Shown: positions 55,990 through 64,000 of the stretch, piece by piece
Position numbering within the stretch: the stretch's first letter is position 1
How the letters are laid out: the number at the start of each line of letters is the position of its first letter
Assembly: GCF_002157225.2 (NCBI RefSeq)
Contig: NZ_CP020038.1
Span: forward strand, 744,001 to 808,000
Source: Agarilytica rhodophyticola
Lineage (GTDB): Bacteria > Pseudomonadota > Gammaproteobacteria > Pseudomonadales > Cellvibrionaceae
Length of the DNA stretch: 64,000 nt
Direction: 5' to 3'
Translations under genes and position numbers: made by a program
The notes under the pieces: generated by a model
What the model saw: only the letters and a program-made list of their open reading frames with translations
What the model was told of the DNA's origin: nothing
Database searches by the model: none

Positions 55990-56406
55990 ATGAGTGACAA
56001 ATTAAAAATCAAGCAACTTGGTGTTATTGCCTCGCTTAGAAAACGTCGCCTAGAAGATGTTGAACGGGAATATAATCGCGCGTCTTTAGATGTAAAAAAT
56101 GCAAAGAAAGTGGAATTGCAAGCTCAGGAAGAAGTTGAAAGATATAGTGAATATCAGGAAAAACGCGATCAGGAAATAAACCAGGAAATACTTTCAGGTG
56201 TTTTTAAGCTAGAAGATATTTTCTTAAAAAAGGAAGAGCAAGAAGGTATCAAAGATAACCTAGTAAATAAAGAATCAGAAAAGCAAGAAGCAACCCGTAA
56301 AAGAGAAGTTCTTGAAGGAGAACTATCAATAAAAAAAAGGGAATATAACCGGGCATTCATAAATTTAGAGAAAATCGAAGTTTTCACCGATATGCTTAAA
56401 AAATAG
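55990..56406 (+). CDS. sctO: T3SS stalk protein SctO (HrpO)
   Basis: The 138-residue protein is one long coiled coil with heptad-like Glu/Lys/Leu spacing (LGVIASLRKRRLEDVEREYN onwards), the hallmark of SctO/YscO/FliJ-like proteins that connect SctN to SctV. It follows sctN by 47 bases. Confidence 0.85.
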   Translation: MSDKLKIKQLGVIASLRKRRLEDVEREYNRASLDVKNAKKVELQAQEEVERYSEYQEKRDQEINQEILSGVFKLEDIFLKKEEQEGIKDNLVNKESEKQEATRKREVLEGELSIKKREYNRAFINLEKIEVFTDMLKK

Positions 56407-56443
56407 TTTTTCTGATACTTCTATAGTTTGGAGAAAATTTAGT

Positions 56444-56905
56444 ATGAACAATTCTATGCCAATAAAAGACATGGATACCGACTTGTTAAAGGGGGTTGAT
56501 AATCCAGCATCAATACCCGAAATAACTTGGCATTCTGGTTTTGATTTTAACAGTTATTTAAATCAAGAAGGGTCGAAAAAAACGTCAGTTTCTTCCAGCG
56601 TATTTTTAGATGGAAAACATCAGATAACAAATGAACTGAGTGTAGAGCAAACACTATCCACAGTATTTAACCGTATTGAATCAGAAGTTGCCGGCGTTCG
56701 AAGTGACCAAATGTTGAACTTCAATATTGAGCTACCCGGAGGCCGCAATGTAGATGTAAAGTCAGAGTTAAGAGATTATAGTTGGAATTTTTCACTATCG
56801 ACAGATAATAGAAAGTTAAGAAGTCAGCTAATTGGCTCAAAAAAATCTATGTCTAGTTCCTTAAGAAAATCACTTGGAAGGAGAGTTTACATTGATATCG
56901 TATAG
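56444..56905 (+). CDS. sctP: T3SS needle-length/substrate-switch protein SctP-like (HrpP)
   Basis: The 153-residue protein ends in a domain (about 85-153: LNFNIELPGGRNVDVKSELRD and SSLRKSLGRRVYIDI) resembling the FliK/HrpP substrate-switch fold, with strands and a short helix. The N-terminal part is disordered-looking and short, as in HrpP. Place between sctO and sctQ fits. The sctQ gene starts inside its last codons. Confidence 0.65.
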   Translation: MNNSMPIKDMDTDLLKGVDNPASIPEITWHSGFDFNSYLNQEGSKKTSVSSSVFLDGKHQITNELSVEQTLSTVFNRIESEVAGVRSDQMLNFNIELPGGRNVDVKSELRDYSWNFSLSTDNRKLRSQLIGSKKSMSSSLRKSLGRRVYIDIV

Positions 56906-58067
56906 TCCAATACAAGTTCAAGATTTTCCGGAACTCAATAAACCGTTCTTACAGAAAAAGATAAGTAATGATGAATTTTCCTTACAGAAAATTCTGCGAT
57001 CGGGAGTACAGTACCATGGTGAGCAGAATGATGAACCAATAAGCATAAAAGTAACTTCTAACTCTGTCGATACCACACCTAAATTTCAAGGCACTTCACT
57101 ATCAATAGATACTGACTTCGGTACTGTTTACTTGTTTGACTTCGATAATTTTTACCAGAGATTAACCGGTGTTAAAGTTATTGAGGATTCCCGTCTTAGA
57201 ATGGGTAAGGTCAATATGGCCAATGTTCTTTTGCCCGACGCTATTTATGATGCTTTTGGTTGGTCGATACCAAACAAGCCGTTATCAAAAATTCCAGCTG
57301 ATATTGCCACAATGTCATTAAAAATCTCTATGAGCGGCTTTACTTTGCCTGTAAAAATAGCGGCAGAGACGAGTGTCTGGATAAATATTTTTAATAATCA
57401 ACACTGGAAAAAGAACTGTTTCAATGAGTCTCGTGTTGAAACATTGCCAATTCTCGTGAACACCCTATGCGGTTCTACCACGATGACTGCCAAGACGTGG
57501 CGCTCTCTGAACGAGGGTGACGTCTTTATCATATCAAAGCCTAACTTCGATATGCAGGGCGAGGGTGTAGTCTCCTTGGGTGGAAAGTCATCTATGTTGG
57601 TGAGATGGCATGAACAAGAAAATAATACAATCGTAGAATTTAAAAGGTGGTTGGATAATATGGGACTAGATGAGTTTGAGCAAGGCCATGAAAATGACTA
57701 CGCAGATACCGAAAGTTTTGATGATAATGAAGAAGCTTTAGACGCGGATGAATGGCCTGAAAACGATACGCTTGTTACGGGTGTGGATAGTTTACAGAAT
57801 AATCCTAACACTGATAGTGGCACTACGAATAATTTATCTTACTTTGATGAATTACCTTTGGAGTTCAATGTAAGGCTAGGGAGTTTTGCACTTTCTTACC
57901 GCGATGCATGTAATTTGTCACCCGGGGATCTCTTCAAACTGGATTCTCCTTTGAAAGGCCAAGTGGAAATATTATGCCAAAATAGAGTTGTCGCTTGCGG
58001 TGACTTAGTTGATATTGATGGCAAGCTTGGAGTAGAAATTGTTCGTTACTGGAGCATGGAGCAGTGA
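56892..58067 (+). CDS. sctQ: T3SS sorting-platform protein SctQ (HrcQ)
   Basis: SctQ forms the cytoplasmic C-ring. The TTG at 56892 (MISYSPIQVQDFPELN) has GGAGAG seven bases upstream and is preferred over the TTG at 56874. The 391-residue protein ends with a SpoA domain (LPLEFNVRLGSFALSYRDAC and VEILCQNRVVACGDLV, about 325-391). An acidic linker (about 257-310) separates it from the N-terminal part. In Pseudomonas syringae these are two genes, hrcQa and hrcQb; here they are one. An internal ATG near 57660 with GGTGG before it could give a separate C-terminal form. Confidence 0.88.
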   Translation: MISYSPIQVQDFPELNKPFLQKKISNDEFSLQKILRSGVQYHGEQNDEPISIKVTSNSVDTTPKFQGTSLSIDTDFGTVYLFDFDNFYQRLTGVKVIEDSRLRMGKVNMANVLLPDAIYDAFGWSIPNKPLSKIPADIATMSLKISMSGFTLPVKIAAETSVWINIFNNQHWKKNCFNESRVETLPILVNTLCGSTTMTAKTWRSLNEGDVFIISKPNFDMQGEGVVSLGGKSSMLVRWHEQENNTIVEFKRWLDNMGLDEFEQGHENDYADTESFDDNEEALDADEWPENDTLVTGVDSLQNNPNTDSGTTNNLSYFDELPLEFNVRLGSFALSYRDACNLSPGDLFKLDSPLKGQVEILCQNRVVACGDLVDIDGKLGVEIVRYWSMEQ

Positions 58068-58717
58068 ACCTTTCAGAAATGAATCCGCTCCATCTTGCTG
58101 TGATTATGGCAGGTATGGGGCTACTACCACTATTATTTATGGTTACTACAGCCTTTTTAAAAATAGCAGTAGTATTAGTGATAGTGCGAAATGCCTTAGG
58201 TGTACAACAAGTGCCACCAAATATGGTTCTATATGGTATTGCAGTTGCCCTAACACTTTACGTCATGACACCCGTTTTTGCTGAAATGCAAAATGAAATC
58301 AATCATATTGATTTAAAAGATGTATCCAGTGCTACGATAGCCGAGCATTTTGAGAAGGGCACCGCTCCTTTAAAAAGCTTCATCTCAAAACATAGCGATC
58401 CCGCTGTAAGGGAAACGTTTGTGTCATCGACTAAAGAATTATGGCCAAAGGAAATGTCGAAAGATGTAAGCCATGAAGACTTTATTATTTTAATTCCAGC
58501 ATTCGTAATATCAGAATTGCAATCTGGTTTTGAAATTGGTTTCCTTATCTACTTACCCTTCGTCGTGATTGATTTAATTGTCTCAAACTTACTACTTGCT
58601 TTAGGTATGCAGATGGTTGCGCCAATGACAGTATCATTGCCGTTTAAAATTCTTTTATTTGTTATTGCTGAAGGTTGGCAAAAGCTGCTTCATAGCCTTG
58701 TGCTATCTTATGTTTAG
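58064..58717 (+). CDS. sctR: T3SS export apparatus protein SctR (HrcR)
   Basis: SctR is the core of the export gate in the inner membrane. The 217-residue protein has the family's membrane helices and FVISELQSGFEIGFLIYLPF, and ends with the conserved PFKILLFVIAEGWQKL stretch. The GTG start overlaps the sctQ stop by four bases. It is coupled to sctQ. Confidence 0.95.
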   Translation: MNLSEMNPLHLAVIMAGMGLLPLLFMVTTAFLKIAVVLVIVRNALGVQQVPPNMVLYGIAVALTLYVMTPVFAEMQNEINHIDLKDVSSATIAEHFEKGTAPLKSFISKHSDPAVRETFVSSTKELWPKEMSKDVSHEDFIILIPAFVISELQSGFEIGFLIYLPFVVIDLIVSNLLLALGMQMVAPMTVSLPFKILLFVIAEGWQKLLHSLVLSYV

Positions 58718-58727
58718 GTAAAATTAA

Positions 58728-58994
58728 ATGCATGCAGATACATTAAATATAGTAAAACAAGCGCTTATGCTTGTGGTGCAACTCTCGATGCCTCCACTAA
58801 TGGCAGCTTTAACCTTCGGCATTCTTATTTCTTTAGTACAAACATTATTTCAAGTGCAGGATCAAACTCTCCCTTTTGCTGTAAAATTAATTGCAGTATC
58901 TCTGGTTCTGGCTATGACCGGTGCTTGGATTGGAGGTGAAGTGCTCAATTTATTAGGGATGGTCTTTGGTCTTTTGCCCGACATCGGTAACTAG
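58728..58994 (+). CDS. sctS: T3SS export apparatus protein SctS (HrcS)
   Basis: SctS (FliQ family) is an 88-residue protein with two membrane helices (about 16-38 and 50-75) and PPLMAALTFGILISLVQTLF with QVQDQTLPF, the family signature. It follows sctR by ten bases. Confidence 0.95.
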   Translation: MHADTLNIVKQALMLVVQLSMPPLMAALTFGILISLVQTLFQVQDQTLPFAVKLIAVSLVLAMTGAWIGGEVLNLLGMVFGLLPDIGN

Positions 58995-58997
58995 TAA

Positions 58998-59798
58998 ATG
59001 ACTGAGTTTGTCGATATTTTGTTTCAATTATTTGTTGCAATGTCTTTGACCATGCCGAGGGTTTATGTCGCCCTTCAGTTTGTGCCTATATTTTCTAAAA
59101 ATAACCTACATGGAATGGCCAAGCATGCGGTTATATTTGCTGTCTCACTCCCCATTATTATAGGTAACTATATTAGAATTAGCAGTGACGCATTCGCTAA
59201 TATTTTTTTCCCTCTATATGTTGTTAAAGAGCTGATTTTAGGCTTTACAATAGGTTTTATTCTAGGAGCGCCTTATTGGGTATTTCAATCCGTAGGTGTC
59301 ATGATTGACAACCAGCGCGGCGCATTATCCGGTGGTTACTTCAACCCTGGTGCAGGCCCAGATTCTTCCATGTTAGCTGACTTCCTCACCAAGGCGCTGG
59401 CAATAGTTATGATTGTCACTGGAAGCTTTGCTTACATGTTTGCTCTAATTGTTGAAAGTTATACATTGTGGCCAACATTAGAGTGGTTTCCGCTCATGTC
59501 CCCTGATGCGCATACCGAATTCATCTCACAATTCTCCCGGATCATTTACTTTTTTGTTCTCTATGCTGGGCCAATTATCTTGGTATTATTACTTGTTGAA
59601 GCTGGGTTTGCTGTTTTGGGAGCTTATAGTCCTCAAATGCAGGTATATTTTATGGCAATGCCTGCAAAGAGCCTTATTGCGCTCATAATTCTTATTATGT
59701 ATCTATCTAATCTTTGGCATATAGGTTTTCAGAATCTATCGGGAATCGATCAGATGCGCCAGTCACTTATCAATATTTGGGGCATGCCAAAAAGATGA
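58998..59798 (+). CDS. sctT: T3SS export apparatus protein SctT (HrcT)
   Basis: SctT (FliR family) has 266 residues and about seven membrane helices, and carries DNQRGALSGGYFNPGAGPDSS near residues 103-123, the family loop, and ends at GIDQMRQSLINIWG. It starts three bases after sctS and its stop overlaps the sctU start by four bases. Confidence 0.95.
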   Translation: MTEFVDILFQLFVAMSLTMPRVYVALQFVPIFSKNNLHGMAKHAVIFAVSLPIIIGNYIRISSDAFANIFFPLYVVKELILGFTIGFILGAPYWVFQSVGVMIDNQRGALSGGYFNPGAGPDSSMLADFLTKALAIVMIVTGSFAYMFALIVESYTLWPTLEWFPLMSPDAHTEFISQFSRIIYFFVLYAGPIILVLLLVEAGFAVLGAYSPQMQVYFMAMPAKSLIALIILIMYLSNLWHIGFQNLSGIDQMRQSLINIWGMPKR

Positions 59799-60919
59799 GC
59801 GAATCGTCAGGAGAAAAAACAGAAGAACCCACCCCGAAGAAACTGGAGGATGCTAGAAAAAAGGGGCAAGTTGCTCAGAGCCAAGATATAAACAAATTAT
59901 TTACTACCTCTGTTGGCTTTGAGATGTTCATCGCGATTCGTGAACATATGATGAATACTATAGAAAATATGATGTTACAGCCATTGGCTCGACTTAATGA
60001 TGATTTTGTTTTCGCTGCATCTTCTGTGGCGAAAAGCGTACTACTAAATGCTCTTACATTATGTTTACCGGTACTCGCTGTAATTATTGTCGCCAGGTTT
60101 TGTGCCGCTTGGGTTCAGTTTGGTTTTTTAATGTCGCCTGAGTCTGCAATGCCGAAACTTTCGAAGTTTAACCCTATAAGCAACGCTAAAAACTTAGTAT
60201 CTCCTCAGAAACTGATGGAGTTCTTTTTCAATATTGTAAAGGTCATTGTTCTTACATGTGTTTTTTATGTAATTGTGAAGAACTCAATTCATCAAATTGT
60301 TCTTTTTCCAACAGGTAACTTAACCTTTTCATTGGATGGTGGTGCTGACATTCTCACTATCATTCTCAGAATTTGTTTAATGATATTTCTGATCATTGCC
60401 GTAGTTGATTTTATGGTGCAAAAGCATTTCTTTATCAAGCAGCAGAAAATGACAAAAGATGAAGTTTTCAGAGAATTCAAACAAATGGAAGGTGACCCTA
60501 CAATTAAAGGACAGCGTAAACAATTGGCTCAGGAACTCGCATCGGGTGATGGCGGTGCCGTGGAGCAAGCCGTACCGGATGCAGATGCCGTTGTCGTAAA
60601 CCCTACTCATTTTGCCGTTGCAATCTCTTATAAACCCGGAGAAACCCCCCTACCTATGATTTTGTGTAAGGGGTATGACAAAAGGGCTAAAGATATAATT
60701 AAAGTTGCGAGAGAAAATAATATTCCCATTATTCGTTATGTTTGGTTAGCAAGAACTTTATATCGTAGAGGGAGGGCCGGTAAATTTATTCCGCGCCCTA
60801 CTCTTAGACCTATGGCAGCTGTATTGAGAGCTATAAAAGAGATTGACGAAAACGATAACGACAACCAAATTCATGAAATCGAAAAATTCGATAGTTTTGA
60901 TAAAAATAACCTTCCTTAA
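59795..60919 (+). CDS. sctU: T3SS switch protein SctU (HrcU)
   Basis: SctU (FlhB family) switches substrate class by autocleavage at NPTH, seen here at residues 269-272 (VVVNPTHFAVAISY). The ATG at 59795 (MSESSGEKTEEPTPKKLEDA) overlaps the sctT stop by four bases and gives 374 residues. Four membrane helices lie in the first 220 residues. It closes the sctD-sctU operon, followed by a hairpin. Confidence 0.96.
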   Translation: MSESSGEKTEEPTPKKLEDARKKGQVAQSQDINKLFTTSVGFEMFIAIREHMMNTIENMMLQPLARLNDDFVFAASSVAKSVLLNALTLCLPVLAVIIVARFCAAWVQFGFLMSPESAMPKLSKFNPISNAKNLVSPQKLMEFFFNIVKVIVLTCVFYVIVKNSIHQIVLFPTGNLTFSLDGGADILTIILRICLMIFLIIAVVDFMVQKHFFIKQQKMTKDEVFREFKQMEGDPTIKGQRKQLAQELASGDGGAVEQAVPDADAVVVNPTHFAVAISYKPGETPLPMILCKGYDKRAKDIIKVARENNIPIIRYVWLARTLYRRGRAGKFIPRPTLRPMAAVLRAIKEIDENDNDNQIHEIEKFDSFDKNNLP

Positions 60920-60943
60920 AATTTTGCGGCATGACAAAATTTT
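60918..60943 (+). terminator. Terminator-like hairpin after sctU
   Basis: AAAATTTTG (60918-60926) pairs with CAAAATTTT (60935-60943) over an eight-base loop. The stop codon overlaps the left arm. It is A/T-rich with CTTAC following, a plausible operon end. Confidence 0.6.
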
Positions 60944-62524
60944 CTTACGGGCGCCACCTCAAGTAGATAAATAAATAGGAAAATTTACCCTAAGACTAGC
61001 TTGAGCTAGAATCCCTGCTAGATATTAGTTTAACAAAGTTAAAAATGGAGATTTATCACTTAGCCAGAAACGATAATTTTCTGTAATGACGAAAGCAATT
61101 GTGTAAAATATAGGATATGTTATGTTCAACTTTATAGCTTTGAGAGTGAGGATGAAAGGGTACAATTAAAGTGACAGGTTATTTAGCGGTAGCTTTGTAT
61201 TATCGTAAATATGGTTATTACACGCTTTAACAAGAGTCTAATTGCTTTTTTTTAACCTAGATTGATTAATTAATGTGAGCTGGTTCTTTTTTGTTACCCG
61301 TAGAAACGATATATCATTCAAGCGTATTTGGCGAATTCTTATTAAGCAGTAGGTGACTTAGAGGACATAATGCAACAAAAGGTGTATTTATATTATTGTG
61401 CTAGTGCAAATTCTAATCACCTTAGAACTTTGACTTGTAGTAAGAATTCGCTTTGAATTTTTGGTTGCTTGTTGATTATAATTTTTCCGATCTAAAGCTC
61501 GTCACTGGATTATCTGTCTAAAAAAAAGAAAAGCCTTAGTACAAAACCACCGAAGCTTTCTTCTCTTCTCCACTATATTTTTATTACCTTACCCATTAAA
61601 TTACTAGCCTATAGCTATTATTTAATTTCATCGATAATCAAAAATAATATATATTCAGATACAGAAAAAACAGGCTTAAGAAAACTTAAATTATTGCCGC
61701 AACTGTACGTTACTTAGTCATTAACAGATTAGTTATTTTTAAATTGAAACAATAAAAGCTGGCTCATTAAAAGATGTATTGTAAAGGCATTAATAAGGTT
61801 TTATGTTTTATCACCCTAATTATGTAATTACTAGATGAAATTTTGGTGACTGCCCTGCAGTTAAACCACTCGATTCTAATTTTGAATTTATATAGTAGTC
61901 GTTCAATAAATCTTATTATCACAAAAATGATACAGTGATCTATTAAAACTAATTTTTCTGTTTTTTTTAATATAAACTCCATCCTCTAATTTACTTCCAC
62001 TTTTAATAAATAGAGTTTTAATACGCTTCTAATATTGAAAATAATTTTCAATTAGTTCGCACCAAAAATAAGCGTATACAATTTGATACAAAAAAAACTC
62101 TCATTAAAGTAATAAAAGGAGTAAATTATGAAAGTGTGTTCATCATGGATAAGAGAGCGAGTGTTATTTCTCTTCACTCTTTAGTTAGTGATTATTCCAT
62201 AGAGAATAAATATTGGATCGATATTAAATATTTATAGGCGTTGATTGGCTATCTTAATCAGATGCTCTAAATAGTATCAATAGATGAACATGGTATGATT
62301 TTTGTTGTGATAAGTATTATATATAGTGCATGTAGAAACTTAGAGTAAGCTGATTTAATTCTCTAAGTTATGCAATCAAAGATTCTAGATATATAAAGTG
62401 TTAAGTGACTAAAGAGCGTAAGTGTCTTTTAAAGAGTTTAATAACTGATTGGATAGGACATTGATTTTTTGTCGCTTAAATCATCTTTCGTGTGAAGCAG
62501 TCAAATAAAAGAGTTGAATATAAT
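60944..62524. other. Long AT-rich stretch without a confident gene
   Basis: Frames of 71 codons (61767-61982, minus), 17 codons (62128) and 30 codons (near 62147) exist; the second has a good AAAGGAG ahead of it. None has support beyond that. An imperfect AAGAAAAGC/GCTTTCTT hairpin lies near 61535-61562. No HrpL-like box was found upstream of the third sigma gene, so its promoter is unknown. Confidence 0.5.
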
Positions 62525-63088
62525 ATGAGCCTGGTAAATGTGAGATTAGAACCCAAGCGCGACAATACCGAAAGTATTGAGAGTATTATAAGAAATAATA
62601 CCGTGTATTTGCGCAGATTTATCGCAAGGAGAGTTAAGAATAAATGTGATATCGATGATTATATGCAAGCGACATTGCTGGAAGTCATACGTTCGTATAA
62701 CAGCTTTCGTGGTGAATCTCAGGTAAAGACGTGGTTGTGTGGTATCGCTTACAACGTCATTCGTAATGACTTAAAACGTAAAGAAAAGAAGCCAACAGTA
62801 TTGCTCGAAGAGATGTCAGCAGATATTGACTCACTGTCTTGTGCTAGCGCCTCATGCCTACCAAAAGTGAGTGATCCGGCCGATATTGTCGAATATGATG
62901 AGCAAATAAGCCATTTGCATACAAAACTCGAGTCGCTGCCTCAGAAGATGCGAGGTGTTGTTAATTCTCTAATAATCGAAGGCAATAGCTATCAAGATAC
63001 GGCAGTCACATTTAACGTTCCCCTTGGAACTGTTCAGTCGAGAATGGCAAATGCGCGCAAAATATTGAGGACAGAGCTGAAAAGGTAG
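62525..63088 (+). CDS. ECF sigma factor, HrpL-like (third copy)
   Basis: The ATG at 62525 is preferred; an in-frame GTG at 62492 would add 11 residues. The protein has region 2 (DDYMQATLLEVIRSYNSFRG and TWLCGIAYNVIRNDLKR) and region 4 (SYQDTAVTFNVPLGTVQSRM) nearly identical to the second copy, apart from a differing linker. It stands alone, and no HrpL-like box was found upstream, so it could head the cascade. Confidence 0.88.
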   Translation: MSLVNVRLEPKRDNTESIESIIRNNTVYLRRFIARRVKNKCDIDDYMQATLLEVIRSYNSFRGESQVKTWLCGIAYNVIRNDLKRKEKKPTVLLEEMSADIDSLSCASASCLPKVSDPADIVEYDEQISHLHTKLESLPQKMRGVVNSLIIEGNSYQDTAVTFNVPLGTVQSRMANARKILRTELKR

Positions 63089-63892
63089 CTAATTACCTAG
63101 AAAACTGTGCTTATGTGGAATTGTATTCATAGTAGAGTACATAATTACTAAGAGCTACCGAGTTACCAACTATTTAATTGATGATATATCTATAGCTAAT
63201 TTTTTGTTATTGATCGTCTTCAGATATATATTTACGTTTGATAAAAGCTTTATTTTTATATGATGTTGTATACCGAGTATTTTGACCATTCAGTTAACCT
63301 TTATTATCTTTTATTTAGAGTTATATTGAAGTATTAATTTTAAAAGATTGTAATCTCCTATATTAGACTTAACATTTTCTGGTTCATGCTAGAACGTAGG
63401 GAAATCCACTGACTTCGCATTACTTATCTTATTTAGCTGTACTCCTTATGCTCTCTATTGGTTTTTGAAAGTTATTGTATTTTTAATAATACAAACAGAC
63501 GTTAGTTAGCAATAACTAGGCTGTTCCAATTTTATAGAGTATTTGATCGACATATAGATTACAGCTAAGTCTATTGTCGCCGCATTATAGTATCTTTTTA
63601 ATCGAATTTATTGTTTTAAGTGATTTTTTTACGGGTTACTTATTATACCGATAAAAACAATATAAAGATAAAAGATGTCAGCTGTTAACTATACACCTAC
63701 AAAGTCTTCTTAGATTTTTCGCGTGACTCTTACCGAACTGCTTAATAAATCTCACCACACACGAATATATTAATTAATTTCAGTTAATCTAAGTTTCTAG
63801 TGATTTTTCCTGAAATGATTATTTATTTTCTGAATGTACCAAAGTGTTTTTAATCACAGCTTTTATTTGTAACTAAGATAGGGAAAAAGCAT
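63089..63892. other. AT-rich intergenic stretch with HrpL-like box
   Basis: Nothing but the box at 63734-63761 and short frames without ribosome binding sites was seen. It lies between the third sigma gene and a gene starting at 63893. Confidence 0.5.
63734..63761 (+). promoter_or_regulatory. HrpL-like box upstream of truncated gene
   Basis: CGAACT, 15 bases, CCACACA. The second half matches CCACNNA fully. It ends 131 bases before the ATG at 63893. Confidence 0.65.
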
Positions 63893-64000
63893 ATGAACCT
63901 GATAGATAACTTGGTGAGCTATAATAAAAAGCAAGATCTCTTGCCTAGAGAATTCTCACATCAACCCAAGCCTATGATAAAGAAAGGAGGCCCAATCAGA
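63893..64000 (+). CDS. Start of a gene cut by the window edge (possible T3SS substrate)
   Basis: The ATG at 63893 has GGGA about ten bases upstream and opens 36 codons, MNLIDNLVSYNKKQDLLPRE and on, without a stop. The N-terminus is hydrophilic and has no signal peptide, which would fit a T3SS substrate, and a HrpL-like box precedes it. A strong GGAGG near the right edge might belong to another frame. Only the first codons are visible. Confidence 0.4.
   Translation, partial: MNLIDNLVSYNKKQDLLPREFSHQPKPMIKKGGPIR

Noticed and set aside
61767-61982. 71-codon minus-strand frame in the long gap after sctU
   Set aside because: The only purine-rich element touches the ATG, and the composition looks like AT-rich noise.
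62128-62236. Frames of 17 and 30 codons after AAAGGAG
   Set aside because: Good ribosome binding site but no length, similarity or context to support a gene; possibly a leader peptide.
62280-62310. TGAACA upstream of the third sigma gene as a HrpL-like box
   Set aside because: The second half reads TGTGATA or GTGATAA at spacing 15 or 16, not CCACNNA.
60944-62524. Possible attachment site or integrase remnant at the island
   Set aside because: No direct repeat, tRNA fragment or integrase motif could be seen.

Overview
The window looks like a chromosomal segment of a marine-type gammaproteobacterium, most like the Cellvibrio/Pseudomonas side of the class. The evidence is gene content and order: hisB-hisH-hisA-hisF lies next to a polysaccharide deacetylase (YibQ type), ctpA, envC and gpmI, followed by a YibN-type rhodanese, grxC and secB. 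I name no species. No tRNA, rRNA, CRISPR array or intact insertion sequence was seen.

Layout. 1-5.9 kb: a surface-glycan-like cluster (truncated membrane acyltransferase, hexapeptide acetyltransferase, two SAM methyltransferases, a toroid-fold protein, a GT4 glycosyltransferase). 5.9-15.7 kb: a thioredoxin-fold protein, the his operon and the envelope block yibQ-ctpA-envC-gpmI. 15.7-23.5 kb: a GGDEF/EAL protein, rhodanese-grxC-secB, a REC protein with a degenerate GGDEF domain, and a LuxR-type regulator divergent from an AhpD-like protein and a thioredoxin. 23.5-36.2 kb: the remnant of an AraC regulator, two separate RND pump/adaptor pairs, rarD and a LytS/LytTR two-component pair.

36.3-64 kb: a visibly AT-rich type III secretion (T3SS) island with the logic of a plant-pathogen Hrp1 system (hrpL, hrpJ, hrcV, hrpQ-hrcU, and hrpA/B-hrcJ-hrpD/E-hrcC-hrpT). 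It encodes SctI, J, K, L, C, V, W, D, N, O, P, Q, R, S, T and U, a CesT-type chaperone, several small proteins that could be pilin, needle or accessory subunits, a large repeat protein that may be a translocator or effector, and a SET-domain protein between sctV and sctD. Three paralogous HrpL-like ECF sigma factors are spread over the island.

Reading the intergenic DNA by eye gave ten sites resembling the HrpL promoter (GGAACC-N15/16-CCACNNA), each ahead of and pointing towards an island gene. Several overlap perfect palindromes. They suggest that one or more of the three sigma factors controls the island as a regulon, including a truncated gene at the right edge that may be a secreted protein. 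The SET-domain protein, the triplicated sigma factors, the palindrome-overlapped boxes and the unassigned small filament candidates are the most novel parts.
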